DNA of 64,000 nucleotides from Bacteroidia bacterium Ga0077558 (GTDB lineage Bacteria; Bacteroidota; Bacteroidia; Chitinophagales; Chitinophagaceae): NCBI GenBank assembly GCA_001464625.1, contig LNFJ01000031.1, positions 1 to 64,000 of the forward strand, read 5' to 3'. Shown piece by piece: positions 8,311 to 16,935 of this stretch (position 1 is its first letter; each line of letters starts with the position of its first letter). The notes under the pieces were generated by a model. It saw only the letters and a program-made list of their open reading frames with translations, ran no database searches and was not told where the DNA came from. The position numbers and the translations under genes were made by a program.

Positions 8311-8961
8311 ATGAAACGAATAATGAGCATCTTCGTTTTTTCCCTGGTTGCTTTATCAAACTGCGGACAAAACAATTCTCAGCAACCCAATAAAAAGAAC
8401 CAGCAGGACATAAAAGTAGGTGGCCGCTGTGAAAATTGTGAAGCTATTTATGAAAGTCCCATTGCTTTTGATAAACTAAAGAGTATTGATACCTTACCGG
8501 GATTTAATGCTGATGGGCCAAAAATTGAAATTAGTGGAGTTGTGTATAAAAGCGACTGCGTAACGGTTGCGCCGGATATAATTCTATATGTGTACCATAC
8601 AGACCAAAAAGGTATATATCCAAAACCGGAAAACAAGCAAGGAATCGCCAGCAGGCATGGTTATATAAGAGCCTGGATAAAAACTGATGCGCAAGGAAGA
8701 TATAGATTTTATACGTTGGTGCCGGCCTCATATCCCAACAGTTATAATCCAAAACACATTCATGCCATTACTAAAGAGCCGGGTAAAAGTGAATATTGGA
8801 TCGATGATTTTTTGTTTGCAGATGACCCTCTGTTACCAAAAGAAAAAACACAAAGTCCAAGGGGTGGTAATGGGGTTATTCAACCTGTTTCGGATGGTTC
8901 ACTTTTAAAAGCAACAAGAAATATTGTATTGGGTAAAAACGTAACCGGCTATCCTGACTAG
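8311..8961 (+). CDS. Intradiol ring-cleavage dioxygenase-like lipoprotein
   Basis: A 216-aa exported protein. MKRIMSIFVFSLVALSNC reads as a lipoprotein signal peptide (Cys at 18, with an atypical Asn before it). The rest resembles the catalytic domain of intradiol dioxygenases. Candidate Fe(III) ligands are present in order: Tyr in TDQKGIYPKP, Tyr in VPASYPNSY, and two His in NPKHIHA. RAWIKTDAQGRYRFYTLVPASYP is the family core. It lacks the N-terminal linker domain of cytoplasmic catechol and protocatechuate enzymes, so its substrate may be different and extracytoplasmic. A Cys pair (GGRCENCEAIYE) near the N-terminus is also visible. No catabolic neighbours, so the substrate is unknown. Confidence 0.75.
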   Translation: MKRIMSIFVFSLVALSNCGQNNSQQPNKKNQQDIKVGGRCENCEAIYESPIAFDKLKSIDTLPGFNADGPKIEISGVVYKSDCVTVAPDIILYVYHTDQKGIYPKPENKQGIASRHGYIRAWIKTDAQGRYRFYTLVPASYPNSYNPKHIHAITKEPGKSEYWIDDFLFADDPLLPKEKTQSPRGGNGVIQPVSDGSLLKATRNIVLGKNVTGYPD

Positions 8962-8971
8962 CAGAAGAGGT

Positions 8972-9445
8972 TTATTTTACATAAAAATCAGCTCTAACCT
9001 TGTAATATGTTATAGCTCTCTCAACAAGGTTAGCTATCATTCCATTTACTTTTAGGCGCCACATATTCTTTTCTTTATCAAAAGAACATTCAATCGTTCC
9101 ATTTGCAACATTAACATACGACACCTGGTCACCAGAGCGAAATGAATATTTCGCTGCCACATCTTTACCACCGGGGCTTATTTTGATTTTATATTTACCC
9201 GATTTCAACTTTCTATCCCGGAAAAACATTGTAAAGAATTGATCCCGTTGCTGAATGGCAATCGTAAGGTCGCCGCTAACCCGATACACTTTTAATGTAG
9301 CAGGCAGCCCTTCAATAAAAAAATTGTTAGAACTGACCGTATCGGTAATAAACAGAGGACACTTTCGCAAAATGGTGTCTCTCTCCTGCTGGGCAGAGGC
9401 TGTAAAAGAAACTAAAATAAGAAGGATGAAGGTTAATGACCGCAT
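8972..9445 (-). CDS. Hypothetical secreted protein
   Basis: Encodes MRSLTFILLILVSFTASAQ, a clear signal peptide, then about 138 residues of predominantly beta-type sequence with many Lys and Arg (DRKLKSGKYKIKISPGGKD). I recognise no family. The ORF track starts four residues earlier (MHSI, 9457). I prefer 9445 because a TATCTTTA promoter-like box at 9459-9466 would place the transcript start downstream of the earlier ATG. Convergent with the dioxygenase-like gene, 10 bases apart. Confidence 0.65.
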   Translation of the reverse strand: MRSLTFILLILVSFTASAQQERDTILRKCPLFITDTVSSNNFFIEGLPATLKVYRVSGDLTIAIQQRDQFFTMFFRDRKLKSGKYKIKISPGGKDVAAKYSFRSGDQVSYVNVANGTIECSFDKEKNMWRLKVNGMIANLVERAITYYKVRADFYVK

Positions 9446-9521
9446 TATGCTATGCATTTAAAGATAAAAAGTACTGAAATTTTTCAACTTACATACTACT
9501 CCTTTTGTAGTACCTGGTTTT

Positions 9522-10169
9522 TTAAACCCTTTGTCCAAACAAAAGACTACCAATTCGCACCATATTACTCTTTTGCTCCACCGCAATTTTATAATCGCTG
9601 CTCATGCCCATGGAGAGAATCCTAAGTTGAGGGTATTTGTCAAAAAGAGCTTTTAATTTCTGAAATTCCGCTTTGACTAATTGCATATCTTTTGTAAAAC
9701 TTGCCATCCCCATTAATCCGGCAATTTGAACGTTGGCCATTCCCTGAACCTCCAATTGATCCATTACCAGCCTAAGCTCTTCTTCATCAAAGCCAAACTT
9801 GGTTTCCTCTTTGGCTATGTGAACTTGTAGCAGGCAATCGATCACTCTATTACATTTAGCACCCTGCTTACTTATTTCCTTTAGGAGCTTTAGACTATCT
9901 ACTCCATGTATCAGTTGCACAAATGGAGCTATTAACTTTACTTTATTGGTTTGCAGATGGCCAATAAAATGCCAGCGGATGTCTTTCGGTAGTTGTTCAG
10001 CTTTTTCAACCAACTCCTGAACATAATTTTCCCCAAAGTCCCGCTGACCAAGCTGGTATAGCTCAAGAATATCTTCAACAGGCTTTGTTTTAGACACAGC
10101 AATGAGCTCTACTTTATGGTCATCGAGAAATTTTTTGATATCTCTGTATGCTGAAATATTTACTCCCAT
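9522..10169 (-). CDS. yggS: YggS/PROSC family PLP homeostasis protein
   Basis: A 215-aa cytoplasmic pyridoxal-5'-phosphate-binding protein of the alanine-racemase-like fold. Family motifs are the PLP lysine region ELIAVSKTKPVEDI, RWHFIGHLQTNKVK, VHIAKEETKFGF, GLMGMAS, and the C-terminal phosphate-binding SNMVRIGSLLFGQR. The length is typical. The family buffers free PLP and affects amino-acid pools rather than catalysing a known reaction. Confidence 0.93.
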   Translation of the reverse strand: MGVNISAYRDIKKFLDDHKVELIAVSKTKPVEDILELYQLGQRDFGENYVQELVEKAEQLPKDIRWHFIGHLQTNKVKLIAPFVQLIHGVDSLKLLKEISKQGAKCNRVIDCLLQVHIAKEETKFGFDEEELRLVMDQLEVQGMANVQIAGLMGMASFTKDMQLVKAEFQKLKALFDKYPQLRILSMGMSSDYKIAVEQKSNMVRIGSLLFGQRV

Positions 10170-10286
10170 ATTTATTTAAAAAATACCCGGATAAAGGTAT
10201 ACCCGGAATAACAGTTTCCATTATTTTTATCTGAAATAGAATTTATTTCCATTAACAATTGATCAAAAACTCCCTCCCACCAACAC

Positions 10287-10934
10287 ATGCTAATTTTCAA
10301 AAATACGCTGCTTAGCACTCTTATCTTGTTTTTTGCTATACAAACTAATTATGGTCAAAGCTATAATGGTAAAATAGTAATCTTTTTCACAGATACGTTA
10401 GAAGGGAAAATCACTGTAAACCTTACCGGAGAGAACAAGGGTCTTGTATATATTGAAACAACGACAACCAGCAAGTCAAAAAAGAAAGGAGAAAAGATTA
10501 CAGCTTCAACCACTGAAAAAAACGGCTATAACCCTGCTATTATTAATGCCATACTTATTGGGGGGAAGACGTATAAATTTAAAGACCTTAGAAACGATTA
10601 TGAAGATAAAAATTCACTTGAAAATTGCTGCGTAGAAAGTATTGCCGGAAATGACAGTATTGCTATCTATCAATGGACAAATAATGACGGTCGTTTATCA
10701 TATTATACAACTACACCAAGATTTACCGAATATGCTGAAAATATTGAACACCCAAAGTATGATGACGGAGGATTCAAAACATTTATGGCAATTAAGCTAA
10801 GTCGTTGCAAAAGCCTTGGCGACAAAATCTATGAGATGGCAGATGGATATTTTTACGAAAACAAAACAGCTTCTCTGGAGGAGAAGCTGCAAGTTTGGAA
10901 AAACATTATACGGGACTATATAGCCTGCTGGTAA
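10287..10934 (+). CDS. Hypothetical secreted protein
   Basis: A 215-aa protein with an N-terminal signal peptide (MLIFKNTLLSTLILFFAIQTNYGQ). The mature part begins with beta-rich sequence (SYNGKIVIFFTDTLEGKITVNLTG), has a Lys-rich patch (SKSKKKGEKIT), and contains several Cys. No family recognised. It ends one base before the convergent acyl-CoA dehydrogenase stop. Confidence 0.65.
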   Translation: MLIFKNTLLSTLILFFAIQTNYGQSYNGKIVIFFTDTLEGKITVNLTGENKGLVYIETTTTSKSKKKGEKITASTTEKNGYNPAIINAILIGGKTYKFKDLRNDYEDKNSLENCCVESIAGNDSIAIYQWTNNDGRLSYYTTTPRFTEYAENIEHPKYDDGGFKTFMAIKLSRCKSLGDKIYEMADGYFYENKTASLEEKLQVWKNIIRDYIACW

Positions 10935-10935
10935 T

Positions 10936-12090
10936 TTATTTCAATATACTTCTGCTGATTACAATTCTTTGTACTTCACTGGTTCCTTCATAAATCTGGG
11001 TGATTTTAGCATCACGCATAAGCCGTTCTACATGGTATTCTTTTACAAAACCATAGCCACCATGTACCTGTACGGCTTCCACCGCTGTCCACATTGCAGT
11101 TTCTGAAGAAAATACTTTTGCCATGGATGAGCTTAATGTATAATCGATCTTATTATCCTTTTCCCAGGCAGCTTTCAAACAAAGCAATCTTGATGCTTCG
11201 ATTTTTGTGGCCATATCGGCCAGCTTAAATGCAATAGCCTGGTGATTCATGATCTCCGTACCAAAGGCTTTTCTTGTTTTTGCATATTCTCTGGCAAATT
11301 CAAATGCGCCGCTAGCAATCCCCAATGCCTGAGAAGCTATACCGATTCTGCCGCCTGCCAATGTTTTCATGGCGAATTTGAATCCAAAACCATCTTCACC
11401 GATTCTATTTTCCTTAGGCACTTTAACATCACTAAACATTACAGTATGCGTATCACTACCTCTAATTCCTAATTTGTTTTCTTTGGCGGCTACTGTTACA
11501 CCCGGCCAATTCTTTTCAACTATCAAACAATTTATTCCTTTGGATCCTTTTGACCGGTCGGTTTGTGCCATCACTAAATAAGTAGAAGCAGTGCCACCGT
11601 TGGTTATCCAGTTCTTTGTTCCATTCAGTAAATAATGATCCCCTTTATCTTCTGCACTGGTTTGTTGGGAAGTAGCGTCGCTTCCGGCTTCCGGTTCGCT
11701 CAGCATAAAAGCGCCGATATGTAATTCGCCGTCCTTTACCCCTTGTGCTAAAGGAATAAGATATTTTTGTTTCTGCTCTTCGCTGCCATATTCCTGAAGA
11801 CCGTAGCAAACCAGGCTATTGTTCACACTCATTACTACACTCACACTGGCATCAATTTTAGAAATTTCTTCCATTGCCAGAACATAGCTTATAGTATCCA
11901 TTCCGGCACCCCCGTATTTTGGATCCACCATCATACCCAGAAAGCCCAGTTCGGCTAACTTCATCACTTGTTCACGGGGAAACTGTTGCTTTTCATCTCT
12001 TTCAATTACTCCTGGCAGGCATTCATTTTGTGCAAAATCTCTTGCCGCTTTCTGAATCATTAGTTGCTCTTCAGTCAATTGAAATAACAT
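10936..12090 (-). CDS. Acyl-CoA dehydrogenase (short/medium-chain type)
   Basis: FAD enzyme that introduces the alpha,beta double bond in acyl-CoA during beta-oxidation or branched-chain catabolism. Motifs: AFMLSEPEAGSD and NGTKNWITNGG in the FAD/substrate domain, KLGIRGSDTHTV, and the C-terminal helical domain AVQVHGGYGF...MRDAKITQIYEGTSEVQR, with the catalytic-type Glu in IYEGTSE. I start at MLFQLTEEQL (ATG at 12088-12090, 384 aa, usual family length). The track's 24-residue extension lies over a promoter-like box and has no family counterpart. Most like butyryl-CoA dehydrogenases; chain length cannot be fixed from sequence. Confidence 0.93.
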   Translation of the reverse strand: MLFQLTEEQLMIQKAARDFAQNECLPGVIERDEKQQFPREQVMKLAELGFLGMMVDPKYGGAGMDTISYVLAMEEISKIDASVSVVMSVNNSLVCYGLQEYGSEEQKQKYLIPLAQGVKDGELHIGAFMLSEPEAGSDATSQQTSAEDKGDHYLLNGTKNWITNGGTASTYLVMAQTDRSKGSKGINCLIVEKNWPGVTVAAKENKLGIRGSDTHTVMFSDVKVPKENRIGEDGFGFKFAMKTLAGGRIGIASQALGIASGAFEFAREYAKTRKAFGTEIMNHQAIAFKLADMATKIEASRLLCLKAAWEKDNKIDYTLSSSMAKVFSSETAMWTAVEAVQVHGGYGFVKEYHVERLMRDAKITQIYEGTSEVQRIVISRSILK

Positions 12091-12113
12091 ATAGTAGATA
12101 TCGTTTAGGTGTG

Positions 12114-12121
12114 CAAAGATA
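12114..12121 (-). promoter_or_regulatory. Candidate -7 box (TATCTTTG) for acyl-CoA dehydrogenase
   Basis: On the minus strand TATCTTTG matches TAnnTTTG exactly, about 23 bases before the chosen ATG. A TTTA 21 bases upstream of it is a fair -33 candidate. It lies inside the track's extended ORF, supporting the shorter start. Confidence 0.45.
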
Positions 12122-12212
12122 AGGGCAAGGCTTTCTACTACATAAACATACAAGATTTGCAACTAATTCTATTACAACAGTTATTATCATCGTTACGGGA
12201 TTCTTTTTTGGC

Positions 12213-12220
12213 ATAACTTT
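12213..12220 (+). promoter_or_regulatory. Candidate -7 box (TAACTTTG) for ccmE-ccmF
   Basis: A perfect TAnnTTTG match 19 bases upstream of the ccmE ATG (12240). No good -33 element is visible. Confidence 0.4.
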
Positions 12221-12239
12221 GCACCCGTAAATAAAGGCT

Positions 12240-12689
12240 ATGAAAAAAATCCACATTGCACTGCTTGTACTGATTGCCGGCGCTATCGCCGTGCTGCTTA
12301 CATTTTTAAAAACTACCAGTACTTACGACACCGTTGACACCGCTATTTCAAAACCGGGCAAGTATGTTCACTTGATGGCAAAACTTGATAAATCGCAGCC
12401 TGTTGAATATGATGCGTTAAAAGATGCGAACTATTTAAGCTTTACGGCTGTTGATACGTTAGGTAAATCAGTAAAGGTTGTTTATCACAATACAAAGCCT
12501 GATAATTTTGAGATCAGTGAACGATTAGTGTTAAAGGGAAAATACAACGATGGTATTTTTAACTGTGATGCTATACAAACAAAATGTCCTTCTAAATATA
12601 AAGAGGATATGAAGCCTACTGATAAAAAATTACAAACGGCTACTACTGAATCGCCAACTTCAAACAATTCTGCCGAATCTAAATACTAA
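12240..12689 (+). CDS. ccmE: CcmE-like periplasmic haem chaperone with CPSKY motif
   Basis: A 149-aa membrane-anchored protein. A single N-terminal transmembrane segment (KIHIALLVLIAGAIAVLLTF) precedes a small OB-fold domain typical of CcmE (VKVVYHNTKPDNF, LVLKGKYNDGIFNCDAI). CcmE carries haem to the CcmF ligase during cytochrome c maturation. Classical CcmE binds haem through His in an HxxxY motif; here the aligned site reads CPSKY (Cys116, Tyr120), the CxxxY form known from some Deltaproteobacteria and archaea. The tail is Thr/Ser/Asn-rich. Six bases separate it from ccmF, so the two are co-transcribed. Confidence 0.85.
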   Translation: MKKIHIALLVLIAGAIAVLLTFLKTTSTYDTVDTAISKPGKYVHLMAKLDKSQPVEYDALKDANYLSFTAVDTLGKSVKVVYHNTKPDNFEISERLVLKGKYNDGIFNCDAIQTKCPSKYKEDMKPTDKKLQTATTESPTSNNSAESKY

Positions 12690-12695
12690 CAGGGA

Positions 12696-15161
12696 ATGGA
12701 TTATATAGGTGAGCACCTTTTACCAGGACAACTAGGACATTTTTTTATTGTACTTTCTATCGTTGCTTCTTTTGTCGCCACTTTTGCATATTTCCGATCC
12801 GCTAAATCAGCATCTGAGCTAGATGGAGACTACTGGAAAAAACTTGCCCGTATTGCTTTTATCACCGAAGTTATTTGTGTAGTTGGAACTTTTGTGGTGT
12901 TATTTTATATCATCCACAGCCACCTTTTCGAATACCATTATGCCTGGAAACATAGCAGTTTATCGTTGGAATTCAAATACTTGTTGGCCTGTTTTTGGGA
13001 AGGACAGGAAGGAAGTTTTATGCTCTGGAGTTTCTGGCATTGTGTGTTGGGTTTAATATTGATTAAAACCAGCAAGCAATGGGAAGCACCTGTGATGATG
13101 GTAGTAAGCTTTATGCAATTTGCCCTTGCTACAATGATCGCCGGTATCTATATCTTTAACTGGAAGATGGGCTCCAACCCTTTTATTTTATTAAGAGATT
13201 CAGGGGTATTAGATAATGCACCTGCACTTCATATTGGTGGAGATGTAAATCAACCCTTGCGGCCAGATTATTTATTGTCTATAAAAGATGGTAATGATCT
13301 GAATCCATTATTGCAGAATTACTGGATGGTTATTCACCCCCCGGTTTTATTTTTAGGTTTTGCATCTACGATTGTTCCGTTTGCATTTGTTATTGCCGGA
13401 TTATGGAAAAAGAAATTTGGGGAGTGGACAAAACCTGCACTTCCATGGGCATTATTTTCGGCTGCAATATTTGGAGTAGGAATTATGATGGGTGCTATGT
13501 GGGCATATGAGTCGCTAACCTTTGGTGGCTATTGGGCATGGGATCCAGTGGAGAATGCATCCTTAGTTCCGTGGCTGATATTAATATCAGGCATACACAC
13601 TTTATTAATTTATAAACATACCGGGCATTCATTAAGAGCAACGCATTTATTTTTTATTCTTTCTTTCGGATTTGTGCTTTATTCAACTTTCTTAACCCGT
13701 AGCGGCATTTTGGGGGAAACATCGGTTCATGCCTTTACGGATCTGGGAATGAATTTTCAATTGCTCACATTCTTATTAGTGTTTGTGGTACCCGCCTTGG
13801 TTTATTTCGCTATGCGGTATAAAGAAATTCCAGCTATTAAAAAAGAAGAGGCTGCTTCCTCAAGAGAGTTCTGGATGTTTATTGGTGCATTAGTTTTCTT
13901 TTTATCGGCATTAGTTATCATTGGCAAAACATCATTGCCAGTATTAAATAAGATACTGGGAACAAAACTAGCACCACCTGAAAATGTAGAGTTCGACTAT
14001 AACCAGATTCAGATTTTTGTAGCTATTATCGTTGCTGCGTTAACAGCCATTACCCAATATCTCAAATACAAAGAAACCCCAACAAAATATTTTTGGAAAA
14101 AGATTGCACTGCCAACAGTAATAGCCATTATAGCAGCATCATTTGTTCTCGGATTTGGAGATGTTAATTATGAAAAAGAAACGGTAGGCTTTATGGCTGC
14201 AATATGGGTGGCTGTAGCATGTAGTATTTACACTATTATTGCCAATGCAGCTTACATATGGATTGGCATAAAAGGAAAACTAAAAATATCAGGCGGCTCT
14301 GTTGCCCACGTAGGTTTTGGTATGGTGTTATTGGGCATTTTAATTTCTTCTTCTAAAAAAGAAGTATTGTCCAATAATATAAATGGAATTCCTGCCCCAT
14401 TGGCAGAAACAGAAGACCCGAGGGAAAACCTAACATTGGTTAAAGGTCTTACTTCAGACATGGGTAAATACACTCTTACCTACGAAGGAGATTCTTCACA
14501 CCCTAAAAAAGAACTGTCTTTTTATAAAATACATTTTAAAAGAAAAGATGGTAAAGAAGAGTTTACATTAACTCCCAATTCGTTTGTTAATTACAAAGGC
14601 AACGAAGGATTAATGTCGAACCCTGATGCGAGACATTACTGGACACATGATGTGTTTACCTACATTACTTCAATCGCCAATCCCGATAACACAAAAGATA
14701 CGGCTTCCTTTAAACCGGTGCCGTTGAAAATAAACGATACTGTTTTTTACTCCAACGGATTTATTGTAATGGAAGGTTTGAATACAAAAGACAGTTTACC
14801 AAAAGAGCTTTTTGGTGAAAAAGGAGAATTGCATGAAGCCCCTTTGAAAATCTATTCAAAAACCGGCTCTATTTATACCGTTACTACCCGCCTAGCAGTG
14901 GCAAAAGGTAATACGCTATCGCTTCCAGATACCATTACTGCAGAAAGCATTGTACTTCGTCTGCAAAAAGTAAATGCCGATCGGACTATTGAGTTAGGCA
15001 TTAAAGAATCTAATTCCATAATGGAGTACGTAACTATTAAAGCCTATAAGTTTCCATTTATCAGGTTACTATGGTTTGGGGTGTTGGTTACGGCAATAGG
15101 CATACTAATGAGTATGGTACACCGCATCAGCCAAAACCGTAAGAGCCGTCTTCAGTCATAA
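12696..15161 (+). CDS. ccmF: CcmF-type cytochrome c haem lyase subunit
   Basis: An 821-aa polytopic inner-membrane protein of the haem-handling CcmF/CcsA family. The tryptophan-rich WWD motif reads GGYWAWDPVENASLVPW and is followed by conserved LFFILSFGFVLYSTFLTRSG. IHPPVLFLGF lies before it. A large periplasmic domain near the C-terminus (about residues 570-780) precedes a final transmembrane helix. It accepts haem from CcmE and helps attach it to apocytochrome CXXCH sites. The length exceeds the roughly 650 aa of E. coli CcmF because of the periplasmic domain. Directly downstream of ccmE; other ccm genes are not in the window. Confidence 0.93.
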   Translation: MDYIGEHLLPGQLGHFFIVLSIVASFVATFAYFRSAKSASELDGDYWKKLARIAFITEVICVVGTFVVLFYIIHSHLFEYHYAWKHSSLSLEFKYLLACFWEGQEGSFMLWSFWHCVLGLILIKTSKQWEAPVMMVVSFMQFALATMIAGIYIFNWKMGSNPFILLRDSGVLDNAPALHIGGDVNQPLRPDYLLSIKDGNDLNPLLQNYWMVIHPPVLFLGFASTIVPFAFVIAGLWKKKFGEWTKPALPWALFSAAIFGVGIMMGAMWAYESLTFGGYWAWDPVENASLVPWLILISGIHTLLIYKHTGHSLRATHLFFILSFGFVLYSTFLTRSGILGETSVHAFTDLGMNFQLLTFLLVFVVPALVYFAMRYKEIPAIKKEEAASSREFWMFIGALVFFLSALVIIGKTSLPVLNKILGTKLAPPENVEFDYNQIQIFVAIIVAALTAITQYLKYKETPTKYFWKKIALPTVIAIIAASFVLGFGDVNYEKETVGFMAAIWVAVACSIYTIIANAAYIWIGIKGKLKISGGSVAHVGFGMVLLGILISSSKKEVLSNNINGIPAPLAETEDPRENLTLVKGLTSDMGKYTLTYEGDSSHPKKELSFYKIHFKRKDGKEEFTLTPNSFVNYKGNEGLMSNPDARHYWTHDVFTYITSIANPDNTKDTASFKPVPLKINDTVFYSNGFIVMEGLNTKDSLPKELFGEKGELHEAPLKIYSKTGSIYTVTTRLAVAKGNTLSLPDTITAESIVLRLQKVNADRTIELGIKESNSIMEYVTIKAYKFPFIRLLWFGVLVTAIGILMSMVHRISQNRKSRLQS

Positions 15162-15245
15162 TTTTGGCTTTTTTGAAACAGCAACTTAGGTAGTTTTGTT
15201 GTCAAATTAGAGAATGCCAACCCTGTTTTCTATTTTTACAGCGCA

Positions 15246-15956
15246 ATGATTTCCAGTAAGTCATACTATATAAAAGGCTTGTGCCTGTTATCTTTCCTGT
15301 TATTCCTATCAGGCACCCGTTTATTTGCACAAATCGATTCTATACCGGTTGTAGCTGATTCTACCGAACTGGCCTTGTTGAAAATGAAAGAGCAACGAAA
15401 AAAGTGGGGGCCAAATGATACTATTTTAACTTCCGCCATTTTCTATCAAAATGAAATTGTAAACTATAAAGAACAGGATATGGTTTGGGTATCCAAACTA
15501 TCCCCGGATAAGTTGGCCAAGTTTATACAAGAATGGACCAGATTGCGCAATGCAGTGTATGTTACTTATCCCTATGCAAGAGTAGCCGGGGCAACAATTA
15601 ATGAAATAAATGTCAAACTGCACGGAGTAGAATCTAAAAAAGAGAGAAAAGAATATATCAAAACCCGGGAGAAAGAATTAAAACAACAATTCAGCGACCC
15701 CTTATCTAATCTTTCTGTTTACCAGGGAAAAATTTTGATGAAACTCATTAATCGTCAAACAGGTAATAACTGCTACTCGATCATTAAAGAATACAAAGGC
15801 GGATTAAACGCAAGGTTCTATCAAACTGTTGCCTTTTTTGTAGGTGGTAATCTAAAACAGGATTGGGATCTAAAAGAAAACCAATTGGACCGCCAGATTG
15901 AAAACATTGTGAAAGAGATTGATGGTAGTTGGTATGCGAATCCATATAGAAAATAA
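15246..15956 (+). CDS. DUF4294 family secreted protein
   Basis: A 236-aa protein with a signal peptide (hydrophobic core GLCLLSFLLFLSG, cleavage after LFAQ). The remainder fits the DUF4294 family found in Bacteroidota: RLRNAVYVTYPYARVAG, and a conserved central segment with VYQGKILMKLINRQTGNNCY. The middle is highly charged and helical (KKERKEYIKTREKELK). Function unknown. It stands 84 bases downstream of ccmF on the same strand, so co-transcription is possible but not shown. Confidence 0.8.
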   Translation: MISSKSYYIKGLCLLSFLLFLSGTRLFAQIDSIPVVADSTELALLKMKEQRKKWGPNDTILTSAIFYQNEIVNYKEQDMVWVSKLSPDKLAKFIQEWTRLRNAVYVTYPYARVAGATINEINVKLHGVESKKERKEYIKTREKELKQQFSDPLSNLSVYQGKILMKLINRQTGNNCYSIIKEYKGGLNARFYQTVAFFVGGNLKQDWDLKENQLDRQIENIVKEIDGSWYANPYRK

Positions 15957-16066
15957 AGATTGATTTACTCATACAAATCTTCCCGGCCTCAAAAATTTTC
16001 CTCTTTATCTTTACTTGATTAAAATAATCTACTTGTTGGTTTTATCAGTAATCAGAAATAAATAAT

Positions 16067-16804
16067 ATGAAACTTGATATACTTGCCATTGGTGTTCACC
16101 CGGATGATGTAGAACTTGGTTGTTCAGGCACTTTGATCAATGAAATTAAGCTGGGAAAAAAAGCCGGTATTATTGATTTAACACAGGGTGAACTTGGAAC
16201 CCGGGGCACTATTGAAACCCGTTATAATGAAGCTGCCAATGCCGCTATGATCATGGGAGTGCAGGTTAGAGAAAATTTAAAAATGCGGGATGGCTTTTTC
16301 AAAAATGATGAAACACATCAATTGCAAGTAATACAAGCCATCAGAAAATACCAACCAGATATAGTTATTGGTAATGTATTGCATGACCGGCACCCCGACC
16401 ATGGCCGTGCCGGAAGTATGATTGCCGAATGTTGCTTTTTAGCCGGACTTGCCAAAATAGAAACGAAAGATGAAAATGGAAATGCACAACAACGATGGAG
16501 ACCTTCCTATGTGTTGCATTATATACAGGATTGGTATCATGAACCAGATCTGTTGATTGACATCAGTGATGTATTTGAGCAACGGATGAAAGCAGTGCAG
16601 GCTTATACTACACAATTTCATAACACTAATCCGAACAACGGGGAACCGCAAACTTATATTTCTACACCAGATTTCCTGGAGAGTGTAATTGCAAGGGCCA
16701 GAATGTTTGGAAAAAGGATTGGTGTTAAATATGCAGAAGGTTTTATAAGTGAGAAAAAAATCGGGATTAAAAACCTTACTGCATTAATACAAAATGAAAC
16801 ATAA
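16067..16804 (+). CDS. bshB1: Bacillithiol biosynthesis deacetylase BshB1
   Basis: A 245-aa cytoplasmic zinc deacetylase of the PIG-L/LmbE family, removing the acetyl group from GlcNAc-malate to give GlcN-malate. The metal-binding motif is GVHPDDVELG near the N-terminus, with the third ligand region HDRHPDHGRAG. TQGELGTRGTIETR is characteristic of the BshB1 branch. Other bacillithiol genes lie elsewhere in the window (bshC, a BstA-like transferase), which supports the specific assignment. Ends about 110 bases before the desaturase promoter box. Confidence 0.9.
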   Translation: MKLDILAIGVHPDDVELGCSGTLINEIKLGKKAGIIDLTQGELGTRGTIETRYNEAANAAMIMGVQVRENLKMRDGFFKNDETHQLQVIQAIRKYQPDIVIGNVLHDRHPDHGRAGSMIAECCFLAGLAKIETKDENGNAQQRWRPSYVLHYIQDWYHEPDLLIDISDVFEQRMKAVQAYTTQFHNTNPNNGEPQTYISTPDFLESVIARARMFGKRIGVKYAEGFISEKKIGIKNLTALIQNET

Positions 16805-16909
16805 ACGTTTGTTTGAAAACAACTTAGGCTGAAACGTTAAACAAAATCCACATTTGTCAATATCAACCGATTGACTGAATTTTCCGGCTATTTATAAGCA
16901 TTAATAAGT

Positions 16910-16917
16910 TACCTTTG
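16910..16917 (+). promoter_or_regulatory. Candidate -7 box (TACCTTTG) for the desaturase
   Basis: A perfect TAnnTTTG match 18 bases before the ATG at 16936. It overlaps the TTG start given by the ORF track (16915), which argues against that start. Confidence 0.4.
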
Positions 16918-16935
16918 CCGTTGAAAAAGTTAACT

